Positions 1-8,341 of a stretch of 64,000 nucleotides of DNA are shown one piece after another (positions within the stretch are counted from its first letter, which is position 1; each line of letters starts with the position of its first letter). A program made the translations under genes and the position numbers. The stretch is taken from positions 106,847 through 170,846 of the forward strand of contig DXAA01000011.1 of the NCBI GenBank assembly GCA_019117285.1, given 5' to 3'. The notes beneath the pieces were generated by a model. It ran no database searches, was not told the DNA's origin, and was given only the letters and a program-made list of their open reading frames with translations. This DNA comes from Candidatus Limosilactobacillus intestinigallinarum. Lineage in GTDB: Bacteria > Bacillota > Bacilli > Lactobacillales > Lactobacillaceae.

Positions 1-190
1 CAACATTAGTCGCTTGAGGTCCTCGATCGGCTTGTTCAACATCGTAACTAACTTTTTGCCCTTCCTCAAGACTCTTAAAACCGTTAGTTTTAATTGATGA
101 AAAGTGTACGAATACATCTTTACCATCTGAACCAGAGATAAACCCATAGCCCTTATCAGCATTAAACCATTTTACAGTACCATTTTGCAT
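1..190 (-). CDS. csp: Cold-shock protein (partial, 3' end outside window)
   Basis: Small RNA-binding cold-shock domain protein, a nucleic-acid chaperone acting on mRNA in the cytoplasm. The visible 63 residues start [18 protein letters not shown] and contain both RNA-binding motifs, KGYGFI (RNP1) and DVFVHF (RNP2). The family is about 66 residues, so only a few C-terminal residues are missing off the left edge. The ATG is set by an AGGAGG ribosome site (201..206) ten bases upstream. Read leftward, away from the rest of the window. Family assignment is certain; the paralogue is not. Confidence 0.95.
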   Translation of the reverse strand, partial: MQNGTVKWFNADKGYGFISGSDGKDVFVHFSSIKTNGFKSLEEGQKVSYDVEQADRGPQATNV

Positions 191-393
191 ATATATATAT
201 CCTCCTAGGAATCAAACCAAAGTAACCAAATTGAATTAACATCTAAGAAAATAATAGATAGCAAAAATGAATGATACTTATAACTTCCTGATGTGTTAAT
301 CTGAATAATTTTAACACTTTAATTCGCTGTATGCAACCCTAAATAATTCAAGCGTACAGTTTTTTATATGACTATAATGATGTTCAATCGGAG

Positions 394-582
394 TTGCTCA
401 GTGTGATAAATAATTGGGTAAGTTCCTCAAAAGAGTTACAGTTACTGGTGGATGACTATTTGTTAACGGTTAACTACAGGTTGGAAGATGGTGATTTTTT
501 CTGCTCTAAAAAGGTGAAAAATAAAAAACACAGTACCGCCCATGATAACGGGGTGACACTGTGCTTGGAGAACTTATGGTGA
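394..582 (+). CDS. Doubtful small hypothetical ORF
   Basis: A 62-codon reading frame with a TTG start, in the 490-base gap between csp and dps. No family is recognised and no clear ribosome site precedes the TTG. Positions 480..502 inside it are an exact direct repeat of a 23-base stretch at the 3' end of the large serine recombinase gene (2535..2557). Read on the other strand, the sequence around the repeat gives EKITIFQ, as in the recombinase. The frame may therefore be a chance ORF over a recombinase scrap. The rest of 191..393 is AT-rich with nothing else recognisable. Confidence 0.2.
   Translation: MLSVINNWVSSSKELQLLVDDYLLTVNYRLEDGDFFCSKKVKNKKHSTAHDNGVTLCLENLW
480..502 (+). repeat. 23-bp direct repeat, left copy
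   Basis: Begins GTTGGAAGATGG and ends TTTTTTCT; identical to 2535..2557 in the same orientation. The pair brackets dps and the IS1380 remnant. The right copy lies inside the 3' end of a serine recombinase gene. It may be a scar of earlier recombination or a relic of a second recombinase copy. Confidence 0.8.
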
Positions 583-634
583 ATAATTCAGGGAGTTATT
601 GTCGTGTTATTGGTTGCTATTTTTTCAGCATAAG

Positions 635-676
635 AAAAGACCATATTGCTACTCGTTTATAGCCATATGGTCTTTT
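635..676. terminator. Bidirectional terminator downstream of dps
   Basis: A 12-bp perfect inverted repeat (AAAAGACCATAT at 635..646 with its complement at 665..676) carries A and T runs on its outer sides, so it can end transcription in both directions. It sits just past the dps stop codon. Confidence 0.8.
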
Positions 677-679
677 ATA

Positions 680-1162
680 TTAGTCAGCGAATGGTGCTTT
701 GCCTAGATAAGCACTGATCATCCAAATATTTTTATCGGTTTCATCCTTGAAGCCATTAAGCATATCTTGAGTTGGGAAGTCTTTTTCTTCGTCAGTAACT
801 TCGATTCCTTTTTGGTATTGGTCACGTAGGTACTTGAATTGATCAACTAGCCGTTGCATGAATTCAGTCATCGTTAATTGATCAAAAGCGACTTTGTCAT
901 CTGGTAGGCCAGTATTTTCAATGAATTCGTGAGTTGTTGCCAGTGGGCTACCATTTAAAGCAATCAAGCGTTCTGCAATTTGATCGAGCTGTTCGCTTAG
1001 TTGATCGCCATATTCGTCCATCAGCGGATGGAGACGGAAGAAGTTTTCACCGCGCATATACCAGTGTGTTTGTTGAACGTTGACCTTTAATTGGCTGATA
1101 TCGGCAATCAGTTGATTGAGTTGTGCTTTTGATTTTGGAAAGTCATAATTGTAAGTTGTCAT
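680..1162 (-). CDS. dps: Dps family DNA-binding ferritin-like protein
   Basis: Forms a 12-subunit shell that oxidises and stores iron and protects DNA from peroxide. The 160-residue protein carries the conserved ferroxidase set shared across subunits: H33, H45, D49, D60 and E64 in the HWYMRG...LHPLMDEY...LDQIAER region. The ATG at 1162 follows GAGGGGG; the in-frame upstream ATG at 1180 lacks a good ribosome site. A well-formed promoter lies at 1200..1228 with a cre-like palindrome in it. Upstream sequence is cut by an IS1380 remnant, so the gene keeps only a short native promoter. Single-gene unit ending in a bidirectional hairpin. Confidence 0.93.
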   Translation of the reverse strand: MTTYNYDFPKSKAQLNQLIADISQLKVNVQQTHWYMRGENFFRLHPLMDEYGDQLSEQLDQIAERLIALNGSPLATTHEFIENTGLPDDKVAFDQLTMTEFMQRLVDQFKYLRDQYQKGIEVTDEEKDFPTQDMLNGFKDETDKNIWMISAYLGKAPFAD

Positions 1163-1199
1163 AATGAACCCCCTCTTCATAACTATTGGTTACACTAAT

Positions 1200-1228
1200 A
1201 CTATAACAGTTGTGAAAGCGCTTTTCAA
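1200..1228 (-). promoter_or_regulatory. dps promoter
   Basis: On the minus strand, a -35 box TTGAAA (1223..1228) and a -10 box TATAGT (1200..1205) are separated by exactly 17 bases. The start of dps lies about 38 bases downstream. Confidence 0.65.
1213..1227. promoter_or_regulatory. cre-like operator in dps promoter
   Basis: TGAAAGCGCTTTTCA resembles a catabolite responsive element bound by CcpA-HPr, with a GAAAGCGC core, but it has one mismatch to the strict consensus on either strand. It overlaps the spacer and -35 box of the dps promoter, a position where binding would repress. Confidence 0.35.
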
Positions 1229-1229
1229 A

Positions 1230-2440
1230 TAAAATACTTGGGTCCATTGGCGGTATAAATCTTCGATAATTGCTACGGTGTGGCTATTCGTCTTATCCAT
1301 AAAAAAGCCTGCTTTACTTTCTTTGATCAGGTTTTCCATGGCCCCACGCTTTTGATAGGCTAAGTACAATAATTTGACCCCGGCTTCAGTCATATTAGTG
1401 ACCATATATTGCCGTTCAAAGAATAGTTCGCCTACTTGATGCGTCGATTTTACTAGGACGCGTCGATCAATCGACCAGCTCTTGGCCGCGTAGTTGAATT
1501 CACCATAGATGACCGAATTCTGATCAAAATGCTTGGGCACTACTGGTGTGAATTCATCAGCTAGTTGGTCTAAAGCGGCGTTTTGCTTCAGGCGGATCAC
1601 ATATTTTACATCATAAAATTCGCAGAGCGTATAAAGCTCAGGCGTCGCAAAACCACTATCACCGCGTAAAATCAACTGAACATCAAACGGCAATTCACAA
1701 AAAGCCGCAAAGATCGGGGCTAAGAATTCTTTGACACCAGTGCTGGTGTACTGATTGCCTGGACGTTGCTTGATTCCTAAAAGCAAATTCAGCTGCGCGA
1801 TATAGGCCACTAGCGGATGGAAACCAGTAACCCCATAATGCGCATTGAAACTAGCAGCTTCTTGATGACCAAAGGTATCACAATGCGTCGAATCAACATC
1901 AAGCATGACCGTGTCAATATGGTTAGTACTGATATAATCGAGCGCCAAAGTTAAAATCAAACGGTTCAAGTGCAGAACATCATCACAAGTTAGCGCACTT
2001 AAAAAACGAGAAATAGTCGGTTGTGGTGCTAAATCAGTCGTCCCATGGACCTGTTTCATGACTGGGTCGTTGTAGCGCGTCGGCCGCGACATCATTGCCG
2101 TAACCGGCAATATTCAGTTCCAGCATTTGATTGAGTAAGCTAGTTTTAGAATAATGAGGGCCAATATGTTTTTCGCTTAATTGTGCCGCCGCTTGATCAA
2201 TAATTTGGTCAAGACCAGCTGCGTGCTTAAATTCGGCGTAAAACAACAGGCCTGCGTTATTTGAAAGTTGAACATCATCAGTCTTAATTTTGATTTTAGG
2301 GTTGAATCGCAGTTGGGTTTCGTGTAAGTTAGTCATGAGGCATCTCCTGTGTTCGTTATTGTTTGGTCGCTATAACAATAACACGGAAGGTGCTTTTTTG
2401 GTACACCATTTTGGTGAAACCCTCAATCAAAGATAAAACT
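1230..2440 (-). mobile_element. IS1380-family insertion sequence remnant
   Basis: Holds a frameshifted IS1380-type transposase whose last roughly 100 codons are missing. The left edge is fused to the dps promoter. The right edge is set only roughly, past the transposase start and a short AT-rich end. Terminal inverted repeats could not be identified, in line with loss of the left end. The remnant separates dps from the recombinase end of the phage-like element. Confidence 0.6.
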
Positions 2441-2460
2441 ATGGTGTAGCAGCATTCTCG

Positions 2461-4059
2461 TTAAGGTTTAGGAAAAGATATGCATAATTCAGGTCTAATT
2501 ACTTCACCATCTTTGAACGTGAATTCCATGTAGCGTTGGAAGATGGTGATTTTTTCTACTAAACGGCGAACCAGTTGTTCATCAAAATCTACCAAGCCAT
2601 ATTTGTGGAATTCGACCAGTTTGTTGATTTCATCAAGGTTGTGTAGTTTGGCTTGTTGATTAGTTTCCCGACTCTGTACTTTTTCTTTTTGTTTGCGAAG
2701 GTCCATAATTTGTTGGGTTAGCGCATCACAATCCTGGTGTTGGCTGGCAGCTTGAATCAATTTCATCTGCACTTTTTCCAGCTGGTGGTCGATTTGATCA
2801 AGTGTTGGTCCTTTGGAGTTCTTGATGACCTTCATGATGTTAGCTTTAATTTGCTTACTGGCTAACTCGTGGCCTTCGATTAATTGATTGAATGCTTCAA
2901 CAGTGGCTTCTTTTAGCAATGGTTCTTTGACATTCCTAATCATACACCGCCGGCCAGTTTTACTTCTCCTTATCCGGCTAGCACAGCGCCAGACCGCAAC
3001 TTTGGTTGGCCGATACCACATGTTTCTCTGGAAGATGTCACCACATTTTCCGCAAAAGACCCGTTGCGAAAAGCAGTATTTGCCGTTAACTCTGCGGTGA
3101 CAACCATTTTTGGTAGTAATGCCGTTACGCCGTTGACGGATTAGATTCTGTACTTGCATGAAGATCGATTTAGGAATAATCGCTGGATGGTCATTTTCAA
3201 CATAGTATTGGGGCATGATCCCTTTATTCTTAACTCGTTTTTTGGTTAAAAAGTCAACGGTATAAGTTTTCTGGAGGAGTGCATCACCCATATATTTTTC
3301 ATTTTTGAGGATCCGATTGACACCGCTGGATCCCCAATTAGTTCCCTTGCCACCGGTTAAGACACCATCTGCTTGGAGTGATTCGGCGATTTGCTTCATC
3401 GTCATTCCTTGCAGGTAGCTATAAAAGATCCGTTTAACGGTCTTGGCTTCCTCTGGTTCAATTACCAGATTACCATCTTTATCCTTGGTGTAGCCGAGAA
3501 AGTGATTATGGTTGATCAGGACTTTGCCTTGCTGGTAACGATATTGCAAACCAAGTTTAACATTTTGCGATAAAGATTCACTTTCTTGTTGGGCGAGGGA
3601 AGCCATAATGGTAATTAGGACCTCACCTTTGGCGTCCATTGTGTTAATGTTCTCTTTTTCAAAAAAGATTGCCACATTGATGGCTTTCAAGTCCCGGATA
3701 TACTTTAGACAATCAATTGTATTCCGCGCAAACCGACTAATTGATTTGGTGACAATTAAGTCAATCTTACCAGCTTTACAAGCGGCAATCATTTTATTGA
3801 ACTGTTCTCGCTTCTTGGTGTTGGTTCCAGAGATTCCATCATCGGCGAAGATGCCAGCCATTTCCCAGCTGGGATCTTTTTGAATCAGCTCTTTATAGTG
3901 ACTAACTTGTGTTTCATATGAGTTAGCTTGTTCATCGAGTTCAGTTGAAACCCGACAGTAGGCCGCAACTCGTAGCTTTTCTGATTGTGGTTCATCTGGT
4001 AAACGGTGGACACTATTGCCACGTTGCTGATGGGCAGGAATAATATGAACTTTACTCAA
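2461..4059 (-). CDS. Large serine recombinase (second of a pair)
   Basis: Site-specific recombinase of the resolvase/invertase superfamily, likely responsible for integration or excision of the element. Residues about 28-170 form the catalytic domain, with nucleophile S38 in AAYCRVS and the ITKSISRFARNT helix region. The recombinase domain follows (HNHFLGYTKD to about residue 290), then a zinc ribbon starting CGKC and a coiled-coil C-terminus. At 532 residues it is in the normal range. Its ATG overlaps the end of the upstream recombinase by 8 bases, so the two are translationally coupled. It is the last gene of the leftward element; a 23-base piece of its 3' end is repeated beyond dps. Confidence 0.93.
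   Translation of the reverse strand: MSKVHIIPAHQQRGNSVHRLPDEPQSEKLRVAAYCRVSTELDEQANSYETQVSHYKELIQKDPSWEMAGIFADDGISGTNTKKREQFNKMIAACKAGKIDLIVTKSISRFARNTIDCLKYIRDLKAINVAIFFEKENINTMDAKGEVLITIMASLAQQESESLSQNVKLGLQYRYQQGKVLINHNHFLGYTKDKDGNLVIEPEEAKTVKRIFYSYLQGMTMKQIAESLQADGVLTGGKGTNWGSSGVNRILKNEKYMGDALLQKTYTVDFLTKKRVKNKGIMPQYYVENDHPAIIPKSIFMQVQNLIRQRRNGITTKNGCHRRVNGKYCFSQRVFCGKCGDIFQRNMWYRPTKVAVWRCASRIRRSKTGRRCMIRNVKEPLLKEATVEAFNQLIEGHELASKQIKANIMKVIKNSKGPTLDQIDHQLEKVQMKLIQAASQHQDCDALTQQIMDLRKQKEKVQSRETNQQAKLHNLDEINKLVEFHKYGLVDFDEQLVRRLVEKITIFQRYMEFTFKDGEVIRPELCISFPKP
2535..2557 (+). repeat. 23-bp direct repeat, right copy
   Basis: Exact match of 480..502. It lies within the last 35 codons of the recombinase gene at 2461..4059, where on the minus strand it codes for the EKITIF stretch of the protein. 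Confidence 0.8.
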
Positions 4060-5713
4060 TTAAATCCACCTCGCTTTTAATGGTACTGTATAGATATTCA
4101 GCCTGTTTAACAGGTTCATTGAACCGTTGATGAATAACATCTCGATAGAAATGCTCGTTAACCATGGCTTTCTTGGTAAGATGTTCTTCCAAATTAAGTC
4201 CACATTTTAGCTGAAAGGTAATCTCATATTGATTAAGAACCTTAACTGACCGGACATAAGTTTGAAACAGTTTGGGATCAAACCTAGTTAGTAATTGTCC
4301 TTGCTGGCACCAGCGGAGCAGGTCACGAAAATCTTCTAAGTTATTAGCGTTATCAGTTTGATTACTATTGATTTGCTTGATCTGCTCTTGGTATTGATAG
4401 CTCGATTGCTCTAATTTAGCGGTTTGATTGATGTACAGCGATTTATCGATTAAGCCTTCCTGCATTAATTTAGTAAGAGTTGCCGCTTTTTGATCGTTTG
4501 CCTCAATTAGTTTTGTGAACTGGTTCAGTTTACCGTCAGTATCCGCATTAATTTGTTCCCTTAGCTTTTGTAGCAGTGGCTGGATGAGGAACTTTTTGCT
4601 GAAGACAAGCTTATTCATCATGGTGCAAAAAGCATTTCGAATCCCTTCTTCAGAGATCGCTTTCACCGGACATTGAGTTGCGGAATGTAAATGCTTTTGG
4701 CAAGCCCAGCAAATTCTATTTGATCGCGTTTGCCGCTTAAAAGCAGTACCGCAGTGGCCACAAATAAGTTTCCTAGTGAATAGGTAGTGTCGCTGGTATT
4801 TATGACTGCCGACTTCAATGTGCCGCTTTTGTGCGATGTGTTTTAATAAGTCCTGCGCGCGGTCAAAATCCTGATGACTAACTATTGCCGGATGATGGTC
4901 TTCAATTAGGTACTGCGCTAGTTCGCCGTGATTAATGTGTCGCCGATATTGATCATCTCGATAAGTTTTCTGACATAACATGTCGCCGGTATAGTTAATG
5001 TTACGCAGAATATTGATAATGGTACTGCTCCACCAACGATGACCACGCTGGGTTGGAATCTGTCTAATGTTTAGCTGCTTAGCAATTTGACTAGTTGATT
5101 GCCCCTGTAAGAAGTGGTTAAAAATTGTTTTAACGATTCGTACTTCATGAGGGTTAATCATTAGGTTGCCGTCCTGAATGAAATAACCATATGGAGCCGA
5201 AGAAACTCTAAAACTACCATCGGCGAACCGTTTTCGAATGGACCAGCGTAAATTACCTGCGGTTGAGTGTGATTCATCCTGGGCAATACTGCTAAGGATC
5301 GAAAGAAACAATTCACTGGCCATTTCACCGGTATTAATCCGTTCCTTTTCAAAGTAAATAGGAATGTTAAGTTGCTGTAGTTGTCGAACAATCTGTAAAC
5401 AGTCAGTAGTATTACGTGATAATCGACTAATTGACTTAGTAATTACCAGGTCAATGCGATGGTTATTGCAGTCAGCTAATAACTCATTAAGAGCTTTTCG
5501 CTGTTGGGTTTTGGTTCCGGATAGCCCTTCATCATAGTAGATTCTAGCTAGCTGCCAGTTAGGGTGACGTCGAATATATTCTTGGTAATGTTGACGTTGA
5601 TTTTTCAGACTTTCGAGCTGAGCAATATTGTCAGTTGAGACTCGACAGTAGGCAGCCACCCTTAGTTGCTGGACATTACGTTGGAATTCTTGAATTTTAG
5701 TAATGGTTGACAT
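4052..5713 (-). CDS. Large serine recombinase (first of a pair)
   Basis: Second resolvase-type recombinase, 553 residues. Catalytic S26 lies in AAYCRVS, followed by DEGLSGTKTQQR and ITKSISRLSRNTTDC. A recombinase domain, a zinc ribbon (CGHC ... CWAC) and a long coiled coil with KLEQSSYQYQ follow. It resembles its downstream neighbour in architecture but is clearly diverged, so the pair is not a recent duplication. Paired large serine recombinases may act as a hetero-oligomer, or one may handle direction. Both lie at the far downstream end of the capsid operon rather than next to an early promoter, which is unusual for an integrase. Confidence 0.92.
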   Translation of the reverse strand: MSTITKIQEFQRNVQQLRVAAYCRVSTDNIAQLESLKNQRQHYQEYIRRHPNWQLARIYYDEGLSGTKTQQRKALNELLADCNNHRIDLVITKSISRLSRNTTDCLQIVRQLQQLNIPIYFEKERINTGEMASELFLSILSSIAQDESHSTAGNLRWSIRKRFADGSFRVSSAPYGYFIQDGNLMINPHEVRIVKTIFNHFLQGQSTSQIAKQLNIRQIPTQRGHRWWSSTIINILRNINYTGDMLCQKTYRDDQYRRHINHGELAQYLIEDHHPAIVSHQDFDRAQDLLKHIAQKRHIEVGSHKYQRHYLFTRKLICGHCGTAFKRQTRSNRICWACQKHLHSATQCPVKAISEEGIRNAFCTMMNKLVFSKKFLIQPLLQKLREQINADTDGKLNQFTKLIEANDQKAATLTKLMQEGLIDKSLYINQTAKLEQSSYQYQEQIKQINSNQTDNANNLEDFRDLLRWCQQGQLLTRFDPKLFQTYVRSVKVLNQYEITFQLKCGLNLEEHLTKKAMVNEHFYRDVIHQRFNEPVKQAEYLYSTIKSEVDLIE

Positions 5714-5742
5714 GGCAAACCTCCTTTCGTCAGTGTGGTATG

Positions 5743-5982
5743 TTAGCTCTGAACTGTTGATGTATCAACACCTTCCGGGCCGATTAAAGGGGGAAAGGAT
5801 TGCTGATGCAATTGATCAATTTGGTGGAATTCATGGCTAGAGATTAGCCCTTCTTGCAAGAGTTTCAATGTTATTTGACGAGCCTGCTGGTAGTGAAGTT
5901 CATCTAATAGTTGTGATTGTGTCATACTGGTATTAACTGATATCAGTGGTTGGTGTGTGACGGTTTTTACTTTTTTAGTCAT
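5743..5982 (-). CDS. Small SHOCT-like protein
   Basis: 79-residue protein starting MTKKVKT; the ATG at 5982 follows a strong GGAGGT site. The second half, LLQEGLISSHEFHQIDQLH, matches the short C-terminal oligomerisation (SHOCT) pattern of a helix, GLI and an E-F helix. Proteins of this type often sit just upstream of recombinase pairs in Firmicute phage-like elements. A role in recombination or its control is a guess from position only. Confidence 0.65.
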   Translation of the reverse strand: MTKKVKTVTHQPLISVNTSMTQSQLLDELHYQQARQITLKLLQEGLISSHEFHQIDQLHQQSFPPLIGPEGVDTSTVQS

Positions 5983-6077
5983 TGTAATTACCTCCACTGA
6001 TAAGCCAGCCAAATTAAAAAAGTAAACCATGACAAAATAAAAAAGCCTGCAGACTGCAGTCCACAGGCGAAAAGTAA

Positions 6078-6485
6078 TTATTGATGGTTGTTCTTGGTAT
6101 GCAATTGCTGGAGGGCACTTTTTAATTTATCAGGAATGGGCAAACCGAGCCGACTCGCATTTTCAAGAAGTGAAATTCCTTCATTGGAAATGTAAAAGAA
6201 GATGGTAGCAGTTCTAATCGCCGAGCCATTTTTTAATAAGCGGATGTCGAGCACATTGGCAATACCCACTAAGACTAAAATTAAAACCTTACGTGTCAGT
6301 CCTCGAAAGCCGATTTCACTCGAGAGCTTATGTTCACTGATGGCACAAAGAATACCGGTTAGGTAATCAACTACCATAAAAATTAAGAGGGCATACAAAA
6401 AGTCATCCATACCACCTAGATACCAGCCGAGGAAAGCTCCAATTGCACCCCAGCAAGAATTAATCGTAATTGCGCTAATCTTCAA
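6078..6485 (-). CDS. Phage holin family protein
   Basis: 135 residues with several hydrophobic helices: AIGAFLGWYLGG, LYALLIFMVVDYLTGIL, VLILVLVGIANVL, TATIFFYISNEG. The VVDYLTGIL and ISNEGISLLENA motifs are typical of the Cph1/TcdE holin family, which forms membrane pores for lysin or toxin release. No endolysin gene is nearby, so the element lacks a complete lysis cassette. Its start overlaps the upstream connector gene by 11 bases. Confidence 0.85.
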   Translation of the reverse strand: MKISAITINSCWGAIGAFLGWYLGGMDDFLYALLIFMVVDYLTGILCAISEHKLSSEIGFRGLTRKVLILVLVGIANVLDIRLLKNGSAIRTATIFFYISNEGISLLENASRLGLPIPDKLKSALQQLHTKNNHQ

Positions 6486-6849
6486 GTGTAATCCCCCTTT
6501 TGTATTCAGCCTTCAACTCCATAAATTCATGACCATATTTAACATCGTCAATAAAACCGATGTCATAGCCACGCCCCTCAAACCAGATATTGGTATCTTC
6601 ATCAACGTCAGGGCGATAACGAATAATAAAGGAAAGCTGCTTTTCTAGTTTGACCGTAACGGCGGTGTAGTATTCCTGCCCGTGAAGGGAAGAAACCTTA
6701 GCCCAAACGTTACCTAATTTGACGTTTTTATACATACTCATCCCGGTATTTGGATTTTCGCCCACGTACTTTTCTTTCATGAGGGTGATTCGCTTGTTTA
6801 ATTCGCCAATATCAGCGATTTTACTAACGCGATTATTTTGTTTCTGCAA
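6475..6849 (-). CDS. Phage head closure / head-tail adaptor protein
   Basis: 124 residues; the pattern of ELNKRITLMK, WAKVSSLHGQEYYTA and the late IRYRPDVDEDTNI...YDIGFIDDV matches SPP1 gp16-like head closure proteins, which plug the portal after packaging and form the docking face for a tail. It directly abuts the gp6-like gene upstream (stop and start adjacent). It is the last virion structural gene: no tail terminator, tube or tape measure follows. That makes the docking face the likely point where a borrowed tail would attach. Confidence 0.82.
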   Translation of the reverse strand: MQKQNNRVSKIADIGELNKRITLMKEKYVGENPNTGMSMYKNVKLGNVWAKVSSLHGQEYYTAVTVKLEKQLSFIIRYRPDVDEDTNIWFEGRGYDIGFIDDVKYGHEFMELKAEYKRGITLED

Positions 6850-7128
6850 TTAAAATTCCTCCTTTCGGTAAGGTGCCAGGATTGCCCGGAGAAACTTAAT
6901 CATGGCGTCAAAATCAGCGGTTTCACGATATTCATAAAGATAAGCAATTGTGTAGAGAATGGCGGTATGAATATCGTCAGGAAGTGGATCAAAAGCAGAC
7001 AAGGGTTGCCGTAAAACATTTTCGACAGTAGTAGTAGCTGATTCGATCAGTCTGGTAATGAGATCGTCTTCAGTAGCGCTATCAACCCTTAGGTAGGTCT
7101 TTGCTTCGGCCAGAGTAACAGTAGCCAC
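6850..7128 (-). CDS. Head-tail connector protein, gp6-like
   Basis: 92-residue helical protein starting MATVTLAEAKTYLRVD, with DDLITRLIESATTTVENVL and ILYTIAYLYEYRE. These are hallmarks of the HK97 gp6/SPP1 gp15-like connector family that forms a ring under the portal. It sits between the capsid gene and the head closure gene, as in HK97-type heads. Confidence 0.88.
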   Translation of the reverse strand: MATVTLAEAKTYLRVDSATEDDLITRLIESATTTVENVLRQPLSAFDPLPDDIHTAILYTIAYLYEYRETADFDAMIKFLRAILAPYRKEEF

Positions 7129-7144
7129 ATTTCATCATTCCTTT

Positions 7145-8323
7145 CTACTTAGCAGCCATGGACAAGGTTTTAATTGCTTCTGGTAGAACGACTTTGCCAT
7201 CAACTCGTTGCGAGCCCAAGAAGCCAACTTGACCAGTTACGGCGTAAAGTTCATTCAGACGTTTGAAAGTTCGGCCTTGTCGATCTGCAATCCAGTAGTA
7301 ATTGAAGTCGCCAAAGAGAACTGGCTTATTGGAAGCAGACAGTGTTGGCATGAATGGACTGGTATAAACAGGGCAGTTGAGGATTCTGTCTGGCTGACCT
7401 GCTTGAACGGAAGGTTGCCAAATGTATTGGTCATTTTTATCTTTCATCTTGCGGATGACCTTCACGGTATCATCATTCATCAAAAAGACAGCATTTTGAC
7501 GGTATGGTGTCTTCAAAGAATAGAAGAGATCGATTAAATCATCAAAAGTTAATGAATCAGCCTTAGCAGCTGTTGATCCAGCTGAAGCACCATTAGTATC
7601 GGTCAAGATACCAGTAGGTTGACCAGTACCGGTACCGTTTAAAAAGGCTTGTTCTTCAGCATTACCAAGTCGACGACCAAATTCATCAGATAAATAGGAC
7701 ATCAAGTCGAAGGCGGAGTCATTCAGTAGTTCTTCCGATACCTTGATCAGAGTCCCCAATTTGTGAGCACTGAGGGATACTTGACTAAATTGAGTATTAG
7801 ATTCTGTGTAGGCTGCTTCTTCCTCGAGCCAAGCAGCTGTTCCTTCGCTCGCGACAACCGGAATCTTATGTTCACCGCTATTGGTTTGAATGACATGGCT
7901 GATGGTTCGCAGGACGTTGGCTTCTTGAAGCTTTTGAATCAGTTGATTTTCAAACTCATTTGGCACTAGGAAGCCACCATCTGGATCCGTACCTTCTTTT
8001 AGTGCATCAACGACCGCATGACCACGCATCATTTGCCAAAAGTTCTGCGCATAAGCATCCTGACCCTTTGGTAATTCTCCAGCAGTCGGGGTATTAGTAA
8101 GGGCTTTAGTTGTGGGCTGATTGAGTTCTGCTTCAATTTGGGCTTGCTTATGGAGCCGATCGATTTCCTTACCCAAGTTGACGACGTCTTGTTCCATCTT
8201 TTCGTAGGTAGCGTTGTCCTCAGCAGAAAGTACATCAGCTTCTTTTTGTTTAGTGTCCAGGAAATACTTTGCTTGCTTCCAAATACGGGCACGCTTTTCT
8301 TGTAATTCAGTAATCTTGTTCAT
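7145..8323 (-). CDS. HK97-fold major capsid protein
   Basis: 392 residues. Residues 1-110 are a charged, coiled-coil delta-like scaffold region (MNKITELQEKRARIW ... DRLHKQAQIEAEL). The mature HK97 fold starts near the GTDPDGGFLVPNEF motif, and GSQRVDGKVVLPEA near the end is typical. It lies downstream of a ClpP-like protease gene, which would remove the scaffold domain. The virion is therefore expected to assemble its own procapsid rather than borrow one. Confidence 0.94.
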   Translation of the reverse strand: MNKITELQEKRARIWKQAKYFLDTKQKEADVLSAEDNATYEKMEQDVVNLGKEIDRLHKQAQIEAELNQPTTKALTNTPTAGELPKGQDAYAQNFWQMMRGHAVVDALKEGTDPDGGFLVPNEFENQLIQKLQEANVLRTISHVIQTNSGEHKIPVVASEGTAAWLEEEAAYTESNTQFSQVSLSAHKLGTLIKVSEELLNDSAFDLMSYLSDEFGRRLGNAEEQAFLNGTGTGQPTGILTDTNGASAGSTAAKADSLTFDDLIDLFYSLKTPYRQNAVFLMNDDTVKVIRKMKDKNDQYIWQPSVQAGQPDRILNCPVYTSPFMPTLSASNKPVLFGDFNYYWIADRQGRTFKRLNELYAVTGQVGFLGSQRVDGKVVLPEAIKTLSMAAK

Positions 8324-8341
8324 TGATAAGTTCCTCCTAAA

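Larger units (their letters stand above)
1190..2336 (-). pseudogene. IS1380-family transposase, frameshifted and truncated
   Basis: DDE transposase remnant. The N-terminal piece (2034..2336, from MTNLHETQLRF) and the main piece (1190..2110) are in different frames; they join near 2080, where DALQ should run on into RYNDPVMKQ. The main piece keeps family landmarks: LDVDSTHCDTFGHQE (first catalytic Asp), LRGDSGF (second Asp) and the KESKAGFFMDKTNS block (Glu region). The C-terminal domain that follows in full-length IS1380 proteins is gone, and the frame runs into the dps promoter. Not functional. Confidence 0.85.
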
